A model generated the notes under the pieces. It was given only the letters and a program-made list of their open reading frames with translations, did not search any database and was not told the origin of the DNA. A program made the translations under genes and the position numbers. A stretch of DNA of 64,000 bases from Gammaproteobacteria bacterium. Its GTDB lineage: Bacteria > Pseudomonadota > Gammaproteobacteria > Burkholderiales > Rhodocyclaceae. Positions 41,955 to 54,396 of this stretch are shown here, piece by piece. Where the stretch lies: assembly GCA_018828385.1 (NCBI GenBank), contig JAHJVE010000001.1:1-64000 (forward strand), read 5' to 3'. Position 1 is the first letter of the stretch, and every line of letters starts with the position of its first letter.

Positions 41955-44261
41955 TCACTCCGCCGGCTTTTTCATGAGCACTTCGCGCCCGCCGCGACCG
42001 TCCATGGTCGACACCAGTCCGGACTTTTCCATGGCCTCGATGAGCCGCGCCGAGCGGTTGTAGCCGATGCGCAGGTGACGCTGGACGAGCGAAATCGAGG
42101 CGCGCTGGTTCTTGAGCACGATATCGACGGCTTGATCGTAGAGCGGGTCGCTCTCGGCATCGCCGCTCTCGCCGCCTTCGCCGCCGCCCTCTTCATCGTC
42201 GCCGCCGGCACCGGTCAGGATGTCCTCGATGTACTCTGGCGCGCCGGTGGCCTTGAGGTGTTCGACGACGCGATGCACCTCGTCATCGGACACGAAAGCG
42301 CCATGAACGCGCGTCGGATAACCGGTACCCGGCGCCAGGTAAAGCATGTCGCCCATGCCGAGCAGCGCTTCGGCGCCCATCTGGTCGAGGATGGTGCGCG
42401 AGTCGATCTTGCTGGAAACCTGGAAGGACAGGCGGGTCGGGATGTTGGCCTTGATCAGGCCGGTGATGACGTCCACCGACGGCCGCTGCGTCGCCAGCAC
42501 GAGGTGGATGCCCGAAGCGCGTGCCTTCTGGGCGAGGCGGGCGATCTGTTCCTCGACCTTCTTGCCGACGACCATCATGAGGTCGGCCAGCTCGTCGATG
42601 ATGACGACGATGAAAGGCATGGTCTTCAGTGGCTCCGGCGTTTCCGGGGTAAGCGTCAGCGGATTCGGGATGTGTTCGCCACGCTTCTCGGCATCGCGGA
42701 TCTTGGTATTCAACCCGGCGATGTTGCGCACGCCCATCGCCGACATCAGCTTGTAACGCTTTTCCATTTCGGTCACGCACCAGTGCAGCGCGTTGGCCGC
42801 CTGCTTCATGTCGGTGACGACGGGCGCCAGCAGGTGCGGGATGCCTTCGTAGATCGACAGTTCGAGCATCTTCGGGTCGACCATGATGAGGCGGACCTGA
42901 TCCGGCTCGGCCTTGTAGAGCATCGACAGAATCATCGCATTGACGCCCACCGACTTGCCCGAACCGGTCGTCCCGGCGACCAGCAGGTGCGGCGTCTTGG
43001 CCAGGTCGGCGACCACCGGCTGGCCGCCGATGTCCTTGCCGAGGCAGACGGTCAGCGGGCTGCTCATGTCGTTGTACGGTTTGCTCGAGATGATCTCGGA
43101 AAGCTTGACGGTCTGCCGCTTGGGATTGGGCAGTTCGAGCGCCATGCACGACTTGCCGGGCACTGTCTCGACAACGCGGATCGAGACCATGGCCAGAGCG
43201 CGGGCCAGATCGCGCGCCAGATTGACGATCTGGGCGCCCTTGACGCCAACCGCCGGCTCGATTTCGTAACGGGTAATGACCGGCCCCGGCATGGCGGCCA
43301 GCACTTTGACCTGGACGCCGAAGTCGGCCAGCTTGCGTTCGATCAGGCGGGAAGTGTATTCCAGCGTGTCGGCGCCAACCGTCTCGGTGGCCGGTGGCGC
43401 CGGATCGAGCAGATGGAGCGGCGGCAACTGGCCGCCGAAGATGGCCTCGGGAAACAAGGCAACCTGCTTTTCGCGCTCGATGCGCGCCTCGGCCTTTTTT
43501 GACACCGGCACTTCGGGCGGCGGTGTTTCAATGATGATCGGCTCGTGCAATTCGACCCGTTGTTTTTCTTCCTTGACGACGACTTCGCGCTTCTGCGCCA
43601 CTTCCTTGCCGATCTGCCGGTCGCGCCAGGCATCGACACGGCCGTAGAAGAAGGCAACCAGGGCCTCCAGAATGAGGCCGAGTTTCTCGAAGGCCCAGAC
43701 CCAGGACATGCCGGAAAAAATGCTCCAGCCGGCGGCCATGACCGCGAGCAGGAACAACGTCGCGCCGGTGTAGCCGAACTGGGTGGCCAGCACGCGGCCA
43801 ACCTCGATGCCGAGCATGCCGCCCGGCGCCAGCGGCAGTTCCGCCTTGAGCGAATAAAAGCGCAGGGCCTCGAGCGACGAACTGGCGATCAGCAGGAAGG
43901 AAAAACCACCGAGCGCAATGATCAGCGGATGCTGCTTGTGCTCTTCCGGCGAATGGTACTTGCGGAAGCCCCACCAGACGAACATGCCGAGCAGGACGAT
44001 CCACCACCAGGCCGACAACCCGAAAACATAGAGCATGAGGTCGGAGATCCAGGCCCCGGCCCGGCCGGCCGGATTGTTCAGGCTGGCAGCGCCGATGGCA
44101 TGCGACCAGCCCGGATCTTCCTTGCTGAATCCCCACAGCGCCATGGTCAGGAACAAGGCGACAGCACCAACGCCCAACCAGCGGGATTCCTGCAGCAAGG
44201 AGCCGATTTTTTCCGGCAGCGGGCTAGGTGCCGCCGCGCGATTCACCATCCGGGCACCCAC
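41955..44261 (-). CDS. ftsK: DNA translocase FtsK
   Basis: Septum-bound motor that segregates chromosome termini and activates XerCD; 768 aa. It has four or five N-terminal helices (about 25-190) and a short linker (about 195-300). The motor domain has Walker [15 protein letters not shown] (about 440) and Walker [16 protein letters not shown]-terminal winged-helix gamma domain (about 705-768) reads KOPS-like sites. The linker is short compared with E. coli FtsK. It starts two bases after the upstream Crp/Fnr gene. Confidence 0.96.
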   Translation of the reverse strand: MGARMVNRAAAPSPLPEKIGSLLQESRWLGVGAVALFLTMALWGFSKEDPGWSHAIGAASLNNPAGRAGAWISDLMLYVFGLSAWWWIVLLGMFVWWGFRKYHSPEEHKQHPLIIALGGFSFLLIASSSLEALRFYSLKAELPLAPGGMLGIEVGRVLATQFGYTGATLFLLAVMAAGWSIFSGMSWVWAFEKLGLILEALVAFFYGRVDAWRDRQIGKEVAQKREVVVKEEKQRVELHEPIIIETPPPEVPVSKKAEARIEREKQVALFPEAIFGGQLPPLHLLDPAPPATETVGADTLEYTSRLIERKLADFGVQVKVLAAMPGPVITRYEIEPAVGVKGAQIVNLARDLARALAMVSIRVVETVPGKSCMALELPNPKRQTVKLSEIISSKPYNDMSSPLTVCLGKDIGGQPVVADLAKTPHLLVAGTTGSGKSVGVNAMILSMLYKAEPDQVRLIMVDPKMLELSIYEGIPHLLAPVVTDMKQAANALHWCVTEMEKRYKLMSAMGVRNIAGLNTKIRDAEKRGEHIPNPLTLTPETPEPLKTMPFIVVIIDELADLMMVVGKKVEEQIARLAQKARASGIHLVLATQRPSVDVITGLIKANIPTRLSFQVSSKIDSRTILDQMGAEALLGMGDMLYLAPGTGYPTRVHGAFVSDDEVHRVVEHLKATGAPEYIEDILTGAGGDDEEGGGEGGESGDAESDPLYDQAVDIVLKNQRASISLVQRHLRIGYNRSARLIEAMEKSGLVSTMDGRGGREVLMKKPAE

Positions 44262-44263
44262 CG

Positions 44264-44929
44264 TCAGGCGACTCCGGGAATGACCAGAACGTCATTCTCA
44301 TAACGGATGTAACCACTCAACTCCAGATCACGCATGACCTTGCTGACCATTTCGCGCGACGCGCCTATCATTTTTGCCATATCCTGCTTCGACATCTTTT
44401 TCTTCACCACACGATTACCTTCCACGACCTCCGACATATCGAGCAGGAGGCGGGCTACGCGACCATAAACGTCGAGCAGGGCGAGGCTTTCGATCTTGCG
44501 ATCGGCCTCGCGCAGGCGCGTAACCAGAATCTTCATGAGCTTCTGGGCAACCTGAAAATTGTCCTGCATGCAATGTTGTAGCGAATCCTTGTCGAGAAAC
44601 AGCAACTCGCAGGGCTCGGCTGCGACGACGTTGGCTGACCGCGGACTGCCGTCGATCAGGCCCATTTCGCCAAAAAACTCGCCGGGACCCAACCAGGCCA
44701 GAATGATCTCGCGCCCTTCTTCGTCGGTATTGGTAACTTTCGCCCGCCCGCTGATCAGGACATACAGCGAATCGGTACTGTCACCGGCGCGCACGACAGA
44801 CGAACCGCGCTCGACGCGCTTGCGTCCGGCAACCCTGGAGAGTTTTTCCAGCTCATGCTCGTCCAGCCCCGAAAACAAGGGAACATTGCGCAAGACAACC
44901 AGGCTCAAACCACATGGAGTTGCTGACAT
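44264..44929 (-). CDS. Crp/Fnr-family transcriptional regulator
   Basis: A 221-aa protein with an N-terminal cyclic-nucleotide-binding-type beta barrel (about 15-125), a dimer helix (about 127-150) and a C-terminal helix-turn-helix ([20 protein letters not shown], about 179-198). The N-terminal Cys cluster of FNR is absent, so it is not an oxygen-sensing FNR. The ligand is unknown. It immediately precedes ftsK in one operon, where enterobacteria have Lrp. Confidence 0.92.
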   Translation of the reverse strand: MSATPCGLSLVVLRNVPLFSGLDEHELEKLSRVAGRKRVERGSSVVRAGDSTDSLYVLISGRAKVTNTDEEGREIILAWLGPGEFFGEMGLIDGSPRSANVVAAEPCELLFLDKDSLQHCMQDNFQVAQKLMKILVTRLREADRKIESLALLDVYGRVARLLLDMSEVVEGNRVVKKKMSKQDMAKMIGASREMVSKVMRDLELSGYIRYENDVLVIPGVA

Positions 44930-45023
44930 AAATCAGTTTCCGTTCATAGAGTTACGAAATAATTATAAACCGCTTTCCCAAATTACATAGGAACTTCGAA
45001 AAATTTGCAGGCTCAGAGAACGC

Positions 45024-45029
45024 TATAAT
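45024..45029 (+). promoter_or_regulatory. probable trxB -10 element
   Basis: A perfect TATAAT 30 bases upstream of the trxB start. No good -35 is visible at standard spacing. The preceding region back to 44930 is AT-rich and shared with the divergent regulator gene. Confidence 0.5.
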
Positions 45030-45040
45030 TTTCCCATTAA

Positions 45041-46015
<975 letters not shown>

Positions 46016-46017
46016 GT

Positions 46018-46764
46018 TTGACCGACCCGGAAGACCTGGCCGCCTTCCAGGCGGCGGTGGCCGACATCAAGCCACTGCCGCCGGTTAACCGCGTTCAGCT
46101 GGAAAAACCGAAACCGCCACTGCCGCCCCGCCGGTCTGGCAACGAAAAGGCTCCAGCCGAAGAGAAGAAGCTGCGCCAGGATGCCCTGCCGGCACACTGG
46201 AATCTCCCCGCCGCCGAGCCAGAACGACAAGCGCTCGCCCCCGAACAGGCCGAATTCCGCGCTGCAGTCGCCGGCGTCCGACCGCTCCCGCCCTCCAACC
46301 TCGTCGAGCACGACAAGCGGCCGCCACCGCCCCATCCGCTGCAGCACATCGCCGACGAACGGGCGGCGCTGCACGAAAGCCTGCACGGCTTCATTGCGCT
46401 GCAGGACCGCCTCGAAGGCGGCGACGAACCGCATTACCTGCGCAACGGGCTGGCCCAGAACGTCCTGCGCGATTTGCGCCGTGGGCGCTGGGTAATCCAG
46501 GATGAAATCGACCTGCACGGCCTGAACCGCGACGAGGCCAGGCAACTGCTCGCTGGTTTTCTGGCGGAGTGCCTGCATCATGGCAAACGTTGCGTCCGGG
46601 TTGTTCATGGCAAGGGCCTCGGCTCACCGCAGAAAACCTCGATCCTGCGCCAACTGGTGCGCGGCTGGCTGGCCCAGCGCCAGGAAGTGCTGGCCTATTG
46701 CCAGGCCAAGCCGCCCGATGGCGGCGAAGGTGCGCTGATCGTCCTGTTGCGCAATCAGAAATAG
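46018..46764 (+). CDS. Smr/MutS2-domain protein
   Basis: A 248-aa protein with a C-terminal Smr domain (about 160-245). IDLHGLNRDEARQLLAGFL and the VRVVHGKGLGSP motif suggest nicking or RNA endonuclease activity, as in the YdaL group. The N-terminus carries two copies of the short motif FxxAVAxxxPLPPxN (about residues 10-24 and 83-97). The start is TTG, two bases after the trxB stop, so translation is probably coupled. A terminator follows. Confidence 0.88.
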   Translation: MTDPEDLAAFQAAVADIKPLPPVNRVQLEKPKPPLPPRRSGNEKAPAEEKKLRQDALPAHWNLPAAEPERQALAPEQAEFRAAVAGVRPLPPSNLVEHDKRPPPPHPLQHIADERAALHESLHGFIALQDRLEGGDEPHYLRNGLAQNVLRDLRRGRWVIQDEIDLHGLNRDEARQLLAGFLAECLHHGKRCVRVVHGKGLGSPQKTSILRQLVRGWLAQRQEVLAYCQAKPPDGGEGALIVLLRNQK

Positions 46765-46790
46765 CAAAGGGCAGCCGAAGCCGCCCTTTG
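46765..46790. terminator. terminator of trxB-smr, next to repeat copy K
   Basis: CAAAGGGC and GCCCTTTG form the stem (one mismatch inside), with CGAA near the loop. The T-rich start of repeat copy K follows. It can also serve convergent glnB from the other side. Confidence 0.75.
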
Positions 46791-46825
46791 CATTTTTGGC
46801 CGTTTTCCCCGGTTGACCGTAGGAA
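46788..46825 (+). repeat. dispersed 37-bp repeat, copy K
   Basis: CATTTTTGGCCG, TTTTCC, then CCGGTTGACCGTAGGAA. Two bases of the T6 tract are changed to C and one core base differs. Confidence 0.82.
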
Positions 46826-46851
46826 TGCGACCGCCGGCCGGAAAACAGCGA

Positions 46852-47214
<363 letters not shown>

Positions 47215-48831
47215 TTAAAATTCGTCCGAATATTGGTTGGTAATAGGATACCGCCAATCCTTGCCAAATCCACGCGGCGTGATGCGGATGCCGATCGGCG
47301 CCTGACGACGCTTGTATTCGGCGATGTGCAGCAGGCGAACGACCCGCCGCACCGCATCTTCAGGCAGGCCGGCCGCGATGATTTCGCGCGGGCTACGGTC
47401 TTCTTCCATGTAGGCGCGAACGATGGCATCGAGCACCTCATATTCCGGCAATGAATCTTGGTCAGTCTGATCGGGTTTCAGTTCCGCCGATGGCGGCCGG
47501 ACAATGATGTTTTCCGGAATGACCGGATCGCCCTGAGACAGGGTATTGCGATAGCGCGACAGGCGATAGACCAGCGTCTTGTAGACGTCCTTGATCACGG
47601 CAAAGCCGCCGGCCATGTCGCCGTACAGCGTGCAGTAGCCGACGGCCATTTCCGACTTGTTACCGGTAGTCAGCACCAGCGCGCCCGTCTTGTTGGAGAT
47701 GGCCATCAGGATATTGCCGCGAATGCGGGCCTGGATGTTTTCTTCCGTCGTATCGGCCGGCAGGCCGACGAACAAGGGGTCAAGCATCGCGCCGTAGACC
47801 TCCATCGCCGGCGCAATGGCAATCTCGTCGTAGCGCACGCCAAGGACGCGGATCATCTCGCGGGAATCATCGAGGCTCATTTGCGCCGTGTAGGGCGACG
47901 GCATCATGACCGCCCGCACCTTGTCTGCACCCAGCGCATCGACCGCCACGCAAAGCGTCAGCGCCGAGTCGATACCGCCGGAGAGACCGATGATGGCGCC
48001 CTTGAAACCGGTCTTGCCGATGTAGTCACGGACGCCGAGGACCAGCGCCTGGTAGGCCTCAGCCTCAACCGACAACTCGTCGGCCAGTTGTTCGGAATAG
48101 AGGTGGCCGGCATCGAAATCGACAATACCCAGCGCCTCCTCGAACGAAGGCAGGCGCATGCAGCATTGCTTCCGGGCATCGAGCGCGAACGAAGCGCCAT
48201 CGAAGACCAGCTCGTCCTGGCCGCCAACCAGATTGCAGTAGATGGCCGGAATGCCCGTAGCATCGACACGCTCACCGAGCACCTGGGCGCGCTGCTGATG
48301 TTTTTCGAGATGACAGGGCGAGGCGTTGAGAACGAGCAGCAGTTCGGCCCCTTCGCCGCGCGCCAGTTCGGCGGCGCCTTCTTCCCAGATGTCGGCGCAG
48401 ATATTGATACCGCAGCGGACACCACCCAAGGTGACGACACAGGCTTCAGTGCCCGCCTCAAAATAACGCTTTTCGTCGAAAACTTCGTAATTTGGCAGGC
48501 GAATCTTGCGGTAAACCGCGATTTTCCGGCCATTTTCGATGACCGTCGCCGCATTGAAGCAGTGACCTTCGTGCTCGGCAGGATGGCCAACAATGACGGC
48601 AATGCCATCGACCCGGCTGGCCAGATCATCAAGCGCCCGCTTGCAGGCCCGATAAAAATCCGGGCGCAGCAACAGGTCTTCCGGCGGGTAGCCGCACAAC
48701 GCCAGTTCCGGCGTGAGCAGCACCTGTGCGCCGCGGGCTTTCGCCTCGACGGCGCACTGGATGATGCGTTCGACGTTGCCCGTCAGATCACCGACAGTGG
48801 CATTGAACTGGGCAACGGCGATACGCAACAT
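47215..48831 (-). CDS. nadE: glutamine-dependent NAD+ synthetase
   Basis: Last step of NAD synthesis, amidating nicotinate adenine dinucleotide; 538 aa. The N-terminal nitrilase-type glutaminase (about 1-260) has Glu in LLTPELALCGYPP, Lys in YRKIRLPNYEVF and the nucleophile Cys in GINICADIWE. The C-terminal synthetase domain has the PP-loop GLSGGIDSALT (about 285). The two-domain length is normal. The start lies seven bases after the ppa stop, suggesting ppa-nadE-glnB cotranscription; Ppa removes the pyrophosphate that adenylating steps release. Confidence 0.95.
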   Translation of the reverse strand: MLRIAVAQFNATVGDLTGNVERIIQCAVEAKARGAQVLLTPELALCGYPPEDLLLRPDFYRACKRALDDLASRVDGIAVIVGHPAEHEGHCFNAATVIENGRKIAVYRKIRLPNYEVFDEKRYFEAGTEACVVTLGGVRCGINICADIWEEGAAELARGEGAELLLVLNASPCHLEKHQQRAQVLGERVDATGIPAIYCNLVGGQDELVFDGASFALDARKQCCMRLPSFEEALGIVDFDAGHLYSEQLADELSVEAEAYQALVLGVRDYIGKTGFKGAIIGLSGGIDSALTLCVAVDALGADKVRAVMMPSPYTAQMSLDDSREMIRVLGVRYDEIAIAPAMEVYGAMLDPLFVGLPADTTEENIQARIRGNILMAISNKTGALVLTTGNKSEMAVGYCTLYGDMAGGFAVIKDVYKTLVYRLSRYRNTLSQGDPVIPENIIVRPPSAELKPDQTDQDSLPEYEVLDAIVRAYMEEDRSPREIIAAGLPEDAVRRVVRLLHIAEYKRRQAPIGIRITPRGFGKDWRYPITNQYSDEF

Positions 48832-48838
48832 GACGCGC

Positions 48839-49387
48839 TTAGTAAGCCGGCTTGTCTTTCGCGTCGTTATAACGCTGGATGCCAGTCAGAATCTCGTTCC
48901 TGGCTTCTTCAATACCTTCCCAGCCATTGACCTTGACCCACTTGCCCGGCTCGAGATCCTTGTAGTGCTCGAAAAAGTGAGCGATCTGCTTGCGCAGCAG
49001 TTCCGGCATGTCTTCGTAGGTCTTGACGTCCTTGTAGAGCGGGGTCAGCTTGTCGACCGGGACGGCCAGCAGCTTGGCATCCTCACCACCTTCGTCGGTC
49101 ATCGACAGCTGACCGAGCGGACGGCAGCGCACGACAACACCCGGCGGCAGGGGGAAGGGGCTGACCACCAGAACGTCAACCGGATCGCCATCACCGGCGA
49201 TGGTGTGCGGAATGTAACCGTAGTTGCAGGGATAGTGCATCGAGGTCGACATGAAACGGTCGACGAAAATGGCGCCGCTTTCCTTGTCGACTTCGTACTT
49301 GACGGGATCGGAATGGGCCGTGATTTCGATGATGACGTTGAAATCGTTGGGCAGGGACTTGCCGGAGGGGACGTTATTAAGAGCCAT
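48839..49387 (-). CDS. ppa: inorganic pyrophosphatase
   Basis: Hydrolyses pyrophosphate to drive biosynthetic reactions; 182 aa from ATG 49387 (MALNNVPSG). The soluble family I signature is visible: [20 protein letters not shown] and an acidic metal site in [12 protein letters not shown]. An upstream start adds 12 unsupported residues. Confidence 0.95.
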   Translation of the reverse strand: MALNNVPSGKSLPNDFNVIIEITAHSDPVKYEVDKESGAIFVDRFMSTSMHYPCNYGYIPHTIAGDGDPVDVLVVSPFPLPPGVVVRCRPLGQLSMTDEGGEDAKLLAVPVDKLTPLYKDVKTYEDMPELLRKQIAHFFEHYKDLEPGKWVKVNGWEGIEEARNEILTGIQRYNDAKDKPAY

Positions 49388-49447
49388 CGTTATCTCTCTG
49401 CGGTTGGGTTTGAGAACTTGCAATTATAACGTTGAGCCACGCCATAT

Positions 49448-50233
49448 TTACTGCCAGGCGGCGAGAAACTCCTGCCAGTGCGGCGCGCCGATACGGGCCA
49501 GTTGAGCCTTGACGAAATCGCACTCGGCCAGCTCTTCGGCGGCAGTCAATTCGCCGCGCATGCGGCGGAAACGGTTGTAGACCAGATAGGTATTGATGAC
49601 ATCGGTCTCGCAGTAGTCGCGAATCTCGGCACTCTTGCCGGCCTGCCAGGCCTCCCAGACCTTGCCGCCATCCATGCCGAGCTTGCCGGGAAAGCCGTAG
49701 AGCTTGGCCAGGTCATCGAGCGGCGCGTTGGCGCGGGCGTTGTAGAGGGCCAGCAGATCCATCAGGTCGAGATGGCGCATGTGGTAGCGACTGATGTAGT
49801 TGTTCCACTTGAAATCGCGCGAATCGGCGTAGTCGCCGTCGCCGAGATCCCAGTAACGCGGGGCCGCGACGCCGTGCAACATGCCGCGGTAGTGCAGCAC
49901 GGGCAGATCGAAGCCGCTGCCATTCCACGAAACGATCTGCGGCGTGAATTTCTCGATGCCATCGAAGAAGCGCTGGATGATCGCCCCTTCGTTGAGGTCC
50001 GGCTCGGACAGCGACCAGACCTTCAGCCCCTCGCTGGTACGCAGGACGCAGGAAATGGTGACGATGCGCTGCAGGTGCAATTGCAGGAAATCGTTGCCGG
50101 TCTTGGCGCGTCGCTGCTGAAAGGCGAGTTCGGCCACTTCGTCGTCGGAAAGCCCGGCCGGCAGGTCGTTCAGGCGGCGCAGGCCGGCGACATCGGGGAT
50201 GGTCTCGATGTCAAAGACGAGAACAGGCTTCAT
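49448..50233 (-). CDS. predicted 3'-5' exonuclease, PolB-like DEDDy fold
   Basis: A 261-aa protein with exonuclease motifs I (VFDIETIPD, residues 6-14), II (SWNGSGFDLPVL, about 102) and III (YCETDVINTYLVYNRF, about 206). It corresponds to the stand-alone PolB-like 3'-5' exonuclease family found in many betaproteobacteria. The DNA substrate and role are unknown. Its start overlaps the cysM stop by four bases. Confidence 0.88.
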   Translation of the reverse strand: MKPVLVFDIETIPDVAGLRRLNDLPAGLSDDEVAELAFQQRRAKTGNDFLQLHLQRIVTISCVLRTSEGLKVWSLSEPDLNEGAIIQRFFDGIEKFTPQIVSWNGSGFDLPVLHYRGMLHGVAAPRYWDLGDGDYADSRDFKWNNYISRYHMRHLDLMDLLALYNARANAPLDDLAKLYGFPGKLGMDGGKVWEAWQAGKSAEIRDYCETDVINTYLVYNRFRRMRGELTAAEELAECDFVKAQLARIGAPHWQEFLAAWQ

Positions 50234-51129
50234 GCCGGAAAAACGCCTGTCGAAAGATAGCGATCACCACGGTCGCAGACAATGGTGACGATCACGGCGT
50301 TTTCGAGCTCCTGCGACAGGCGCAAGGCCACCGCCAATGCCCCGCCGGAGGAAATACCGGCAAAGATGCCCTCTTCCATCGCCAGCCGGCGCGTCATGGA
50401 CTCGGCATCGGCTTGACTGACGCTTTCTACACGGTCAACCCGATTTTTATCGAAAATTTTAGGCAGGTAAGCTTCCGGCCATTTGCGGATGCCGGGTATC
50501 TGGCTGCCGTCTTCCGGCTGGCAACCAACGATCTGGATGCCCTGATTCTGCGTTTTGAGGTACGCCGAGGTGCCCATGATGGTGCCGGTCGTGCCCATGC
50601 TGGAAACGAAGTGGGTGATCTTTCCGTCAGTGTCACGCCAAATTTCCGGGCCAGTGCCTTCATAGTGCGCAATCGGATTGTCCGGGTTGGCGAACTGGTC
50701 AAGGATGATGCCCTTGCCTTCGTCGCGCATCTTTTCGGCCACATCGCGGCACAGCTCCATGCCGCCATCCTTGGGCGTCAGCACGAGCTCGGCACCGTAG
50801 GCGCGCATGCTCTGTCGGCGCTCGATGCTCTGGTTCTCCGGCATGACCAGAATCATCCGGTAGCCCTTGATCGCCGCCGCCATGGCCAGCGCGATGCCGG
50901 TGTTGCCGGAAGTCGCCTCGATCAGCGTGTCGCCCGGCTTGATGTCGCCGCGCGCTTCGGCGTGGACGATCATCGACAAGGCCGGGCGGTCCTTGACCGA
51001 ACCGGCCGGGTTGTTGCCTTCGAGCTTGGCGAGTATGACGTTGTTGCGCTTGTCGTTGTCGGCGCCCGGGATGCGCACCAGCCGTACGAGCGGCGTGTTT
51101 CCGACAAAATCCTGCAGGGTTTTATACAT
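50230..51129 (-). CDS. cysM: cysteine synthase B
   Basis: PLP-dependent O-acetylserine (thio)sulfhydrylase; 299 aa from ATG 51129 ([17 protein letters not shown]). The PLP lysine lies in [11 protein letters not shown], the phosphate-binding loop in [12 protein letters not shown]. An upstream start would run into hldD. It overlaps hldD by eight bases, extending the LPS-precursor operon. Confidence 0.95.
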   Translation of the reverse strand: MYKTLQDFVGNTPLVRLVRIPGADNDKRNNVILAKLEGNNPAGSVKDRPALSMIVHAEARGDIKPGDTLIEATSGNTGIALAMAAAIKGYRMILVMPENQSIERRQSMRAYGAELVLTPKDGGMELCRDVAEKMRDEGKGIILDQFANPDNPIAHYEGTGPEIWRDTDGKITHFVSSMGTTGTIMGTSAYLKTQNQGIQIVGCQPEDGSQIPGIRKWPEAYLPKIFDKNRVDRVESVSQADAESMTRRLAMEEGIFAGISSGGALAVALRLSQELENAVIVTIVCDRGDRYLSTGVFPA

Positions 51130-52120
51130 TTTTATGGAGCCACTCGATGTATTGGGAGACGCCCTCCTCAACCGTGGCCATAGGTGCAGCGTAGCCGGCA
51201 GCGCGCAGGCGCGTCAGATCGGCCTGGGTGAATGCCTGGTACTTGCCCTTTAGGGCCTCGGGGAAGGCAACGTATTCGAGCAAACCCTGTGCCCGCAGTT
51301 CGTCGAGCCCCAACGGCGCTTCGCTTTTTGCCTTCCTACAGCCGTTGACCGCAGCAACCGCCACATCGTTGAAACTCTGCGCCCGACCGGAACCGAGATT
51401 GAAAATGCCGGACTTTTCCGGGTGATCGAGGAAGTACAGATTGACCTTGGCGACGTCGCCGACAAAAACGAAATCGCGCATCTGGCCGCCGTTCTCGTAG
51501 CCATGCGAGCCTTCGAACAGCTTGACCTTGCCGTCTGCCTTGAACTGGTTGTAGTTGTGGAAGGCGACCGAAGCCATGCGCCCCTTGTGCGTTTCGCGCG
51601 GACCATAGACGTTGAAGTAGCGGAAGCCGACGATCTGCGACGACGGATTCTGCGCCAGCTTCTGGCGGACGATCTGGTCGAAGAGGAATTTGGAATAGCC
51701 GTAAACGTTGAGCGGCCCTTCGTACTGACGCTCTTCCTTGAAGACATTGCTGGCGCCGTAGGTGGCGGCACTGGAGGCATAGAGGAACTGTACGTCCTGG
51801 TCCAGACACCAGTCGAGCAGAATGGAGGAGTAACGGAAGTTGTTCTCCATCATGTAGCGACCATCGGTTTCCATGGTGTCCGAGCAGGCACCCTCGTGGA
51901 AAATCGCCTCGATCTCGCCATCGAAATGGCCGGCCTGGATGCGCGCGATGAAATCGTTCTTGTCGATGTAATCAGCAATCTCGCAGTCGATCAGGTTCTT
52001 GAACTTGTCGGCCTTGGTCAGGTTGTCGACCGCGATGATCTTCGTTACACCGCGCTCGTTGAGCGCCTTGACGATATTGGAACCAATGAAGCCGGCTGCG
52101 CCGGTAACAACTGTGTACAT
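51122..52120 (-). CDS. hldD: ADP-L-glycero-D-manno-heptose-6-epimerase
   Basis: Makes the ADP-L,D-heptose needed for the LPS inner core; 332 aa. It has the Rossmann motif [13 protein letters not shown] and the catalytic pair in [10 protein letters not shown] (Tyr/Lys), with Ser in YASSAATYG. It lies between rfaE1 and cysM on the minus strand. A degenerate match to the dispersed repeat (51320-51357) overlaps codons for [13 protein letters not shown]. Confidence 0.95.
   Translation of the reverse strand: MYTVVTGAAGFIGSNIVKALNERGVTKIIAVDNLTKADKFKNLIDCEIADYIDKNDFIARIQAGHFDGEIEAIFHEGACSDTMETDGRYMMENNFRYSSILLDWCLDQDVQFLYASSAATYGASNVFKEERQYEGPLNVYGYSKFLFDQIVRQKLAQNPSSQIVGFRYFNVYGPRETHKGRMASVAFHNYNQFKADGKVKLFEGSHGYENGGQMRDFVFVGDVAKVNLYFLDHPEKSGIFNLGSGRAQSFNDVAVAAVNGCRKAKSEAPLGLDELRAQGLLEYVAFPEALKGKYQAFTQADLTRLRAAGYAAPMATVEEGVSQYIEWLHKNV
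51320..51357 (+). repeat. possible degenerate copy L of the dispersed repeat (inside hldD)
   Basis: TTCGCTTTTTGCC, TTCCTACAG, then CCGTTGACCGCAGCAA. The spacing matches the repeat but about ten positions differ. It could be an old copy or chance. Confidence 0.3.
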
Positions 52121-52129
52121 GATTATTCC

Positions 52130-53065
52130 TTACAGGGCTGCGGCGAGTTCTTCACGGCTGACGACAGCGGTACCGAGTTTGCCGACAACAATGCCGGCGG
52201 CGATATTGGCGACACGAATGGCCTCGGCCCAATCGGCGCCGGCCGCGATCATGACGGCCAGCGTGGCAATAACGGTGTCGCCGGCACCGGAGACATCGAA
52301 TACTTCGCGCGCCTGGGCCGGCTGATGGTGGTCTTCATCGGCGAAAAGAGTCATGCCTTCTTCGCTGCGGGTAACCAGCAAGGCTTCGAGACCGAGTTCA
52401 CCGCGCAACTTGCGCGCCTTGGCGGCCAGTTCCTCGTCCGACGACCAGCGTCCGACAACCTCTTTCAATTCGGATCGGTTCGGCGTGATGACGGTGGCGC
52501 CGGCGTACTTGCCCCACTCGTCGCCCTTGGGGTCGACGAGCACCGGCTTGTCGTGGGCGCGCGCGATGCGGATCATCTCGGCAATATGCATCAGCCCGCC
52601 CTTGCCGTAGTCGGAAAGGACGACCACATCGGACTGCACGACCCGGGTTTCAAAATCGGCCAGCTTGGCCTGCAGCACTTCGTGTGACGGTGTCGTCTCG
52701 AAATCGATGCGCAGCAATTGTTGCTGACGGCCGATGACGCGCAGCTTCACTGTGGTATCGATCTCACGGTCAACGTGCAAATTGGCATCGATTTGATCTT
52801 CCTGGAGCAGGCGCTCAAGGGTGCGTCCGGCCTCGTCGTCGCCAACCACCGACAACAAGGCCGAAACGGCGCCGAGCGAGGCAGCGTTGCGGGCCACGTT
52901 GGCCGCTCCGCCGAGGCGCTCTTCCATGCGCTGAACCTTGACCACCGGCACCGGCGCCTCGGGCGAAATCCGGCTGACCTCGCCGAACCAGTAACGGTCC
53001 AACATGACGTCACCAACAACCAGCAGGCGAACCTGCGAAATTTTTTCCAGCACGCTACCGCTCAT
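52130..53065 (-). CDS. rfaE1: D-glycero-beta-D-manno-heptose-7-phosphate kinase
   Basis: PfkB-family kinase for LPS heptose; 311 aa. It has the N-terminal sugar site (GDVMLDRYWFGEVSRISPEA), GGAANVARNAASLG and the C-terminal anion-hole/catalytic base motif DVSGAGDTVIATLA. It carries only the kinase half of E. coli HldE; the adenylyltransferase domain must be encoded elsewhere. It sits between ugd and hldD. Confidence 0.95.
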   Translation of the reverse strand: MSGSVLEKISQVRLLVVGDVMLDRYWFGEVSRISPEAPVPVVKVQRMEERLGGAANVARNAASLGAVSALLSVVGDDEAGRTLERLLQEDQIDANLHVDREIDTTVKLRVIGRQQQLLRIDFETTPSHEVLQAKLADFETRVVQSDVVVLSDYGKGGLMHIAEMIRIARAHDKPVLVDPKGDEWGKYAGATVITPNRSELKEVVGRWSSDEELAAKARKLRGELGLEALLVTRSEEGMTLFADEDHHQPAQAREVFDVSGAGDTVIATLAVMIAAGADWAEAIRVANIAAGIVVGKLGTAVVSREELAAAL

Positions 53066-53068
53066 TGA

Positions 53069-54388
53069 TCAGCGCCCGATTGCGAAATATTCAATGCCCG
53101 AAGCCCGGACGAATTTTGGATCGTAGAGGTTACGGCCATCGAAGATCACCGGATTCCTGAGCGTTGCCTTGATGGCATCGAAGTCCGGACTGCGGAATTC
53201 CTTCCATTCGGTAACGATGAGCAGCGCATCGGCATCGGTCAGCGCACCCATCGGGTTCTCGGCATAATTCAGACGCGGGTCATCACCGAAAATACGCTGC
53301 GTTTCATGCATGGCAACCGGATCGTAGGCCGTCACGGTAGCGCCTGCGGCAAAGAGGTCGGCGATCAACTCGCGACTCGGCGCTTCACGCATGTCGTCGG
53401 TATTCGGCTTGAAGGCCAGCCCCCACAGGGCGAAATGCTTGCCCTTGAGGTCACCGAAGCGCGCCTTGAGCTTGCCGGTCAGCACGTGCTTCTGGGCATC
53501 GTTGGCTTCCTCGACGGCAGTCAGCACCTTAAGGGTGATGTCGGCGTCGTTCTTGGCCGTGGCGATGAGCGCCTTGACGTCCTTGGGGAAGCAGGAGCCA
53601 CCGTAGCCACAGCCCGGGTAGAGGAAGTGGTAGCCGATGCGCGGGTCGGAGCCGATGCCTTGGCGAACCATTTCAATGTCGGCCCCGAGCACTTCGGCCA
53701 GATTGGCCAGTTCGTTCATGAAACTGATGCGCGTTGCCAGCATGGCGTTGGCGGCGTATTTGGTCAGTTCGGCGCTCTTCACGTCGGTGATGATGAGGCG
53801 CTCGTGGTTGCGCTGGAAGGGCGCGTAAAGAGCACGCATGAGGTGGATTGCCTGCTCTTCTTCGGCGCCGACGACAATGCGATCGGGGCGCATGAAGTCT
53901 TCGACAGCCGCCCCTTCCTTGAGAAACTCGGGATTGGAAACAACGCTGTAAGGGATATCAATGCCCCGCTTGGCGAGTTCGTCGGCAATGGCCGCCTTGA
54001 CCTTGGCACCGGTACCGACCGGCACGGTACTCTTGTCGACCACAACCTTGTAGTCTGTCATCAAACGGCCGATGTTGCGGGCTGCGCCTAAAACGTACTG
54101 AAGATCGGCCGAACCATCTTCGTCAGGCGGGGTACCGACAGCGATGAACTGGATCGTACCGTGCAATACCGCTTTTTCAACATCAGTGGTGAAGTGCAGG
54201 CGGCCGGCGGCCACATTGCGGCGGACCATCTCCTGCAGACCAGGTTCGAAGATGGGGATACCACCCTCCTCGAGAATGCGAATCTTCTCCGGATCGACGT
54301 CCAGACAAAGGACATCATTACCCACTTCAGCCAGACAGGTGCCACTGACCAGACCGACATAGCCGGTGCCGACAACGGTAATTTTCAT
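53069..54388 (-). CDS. ugd: UDP-glucose 6-dehydrogenase
   Basis: Oxidises UDP-glucose to UDP-glucuronate for polysaccharide or lipid A modification; 439 aa. The NAD-binding [17 protein letters not shown] opens the protein. The catalytic Cys lies in [18 protein letters not shown] (about 255-272), with the C-terminal nucleotide domain intact. It lies between lapB and rfaE1, linking envelope sugar supply with LPS assembly. Confidence 0.96.
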   Translation of the reverse strand: MKITVVGTGYVGLVSGTCLAEVGNDVLCLDVDPEKIRILEEGGIPIFEPGLQEMVRRNVAAGRLHFTTDVEKAVLHGTIQFIAVGTPPDEDGSADLQYVLGAARNIGRLMTDYKVVVDKSTVPVGTGAKVKAAIADELAKRGIDIPYSVVSNPEFLKEGAAVEDFMRPDRIVVGAEEEQAIHLMRALYAPFQRNHERLIITDVKSAELTKYAANAMLATRISFMNELANLAEVLGADIEMVRQGIGSDPRIGYHFLYPGCGYGGSCFPKDVKALIATAKNDADITLKVLTAVEEANDAQKHVLTGKLKARFGDLKGKHFALWGLAFKPNTDDMREAPSRELIADLFAAGATVTAYDPVAMHETQRIFGDDPRLNYAENPMGALTDADALLIVTEWKEFRSPDFDAIKATLRNPVIFDGRNLYDPKFVRASGIEYFAIGR

Positions 54389-54396
54389 AAGGCTTC

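Noticed and set aside
50420..50465. Sequence in cysM resembling the dispersed repeat core (ACGGTCAACC)
   Set aside because: The encoded [11 protein letters not shown] fits the CysM family, and the flanking T-tracts of the repeat are missing or displaced.
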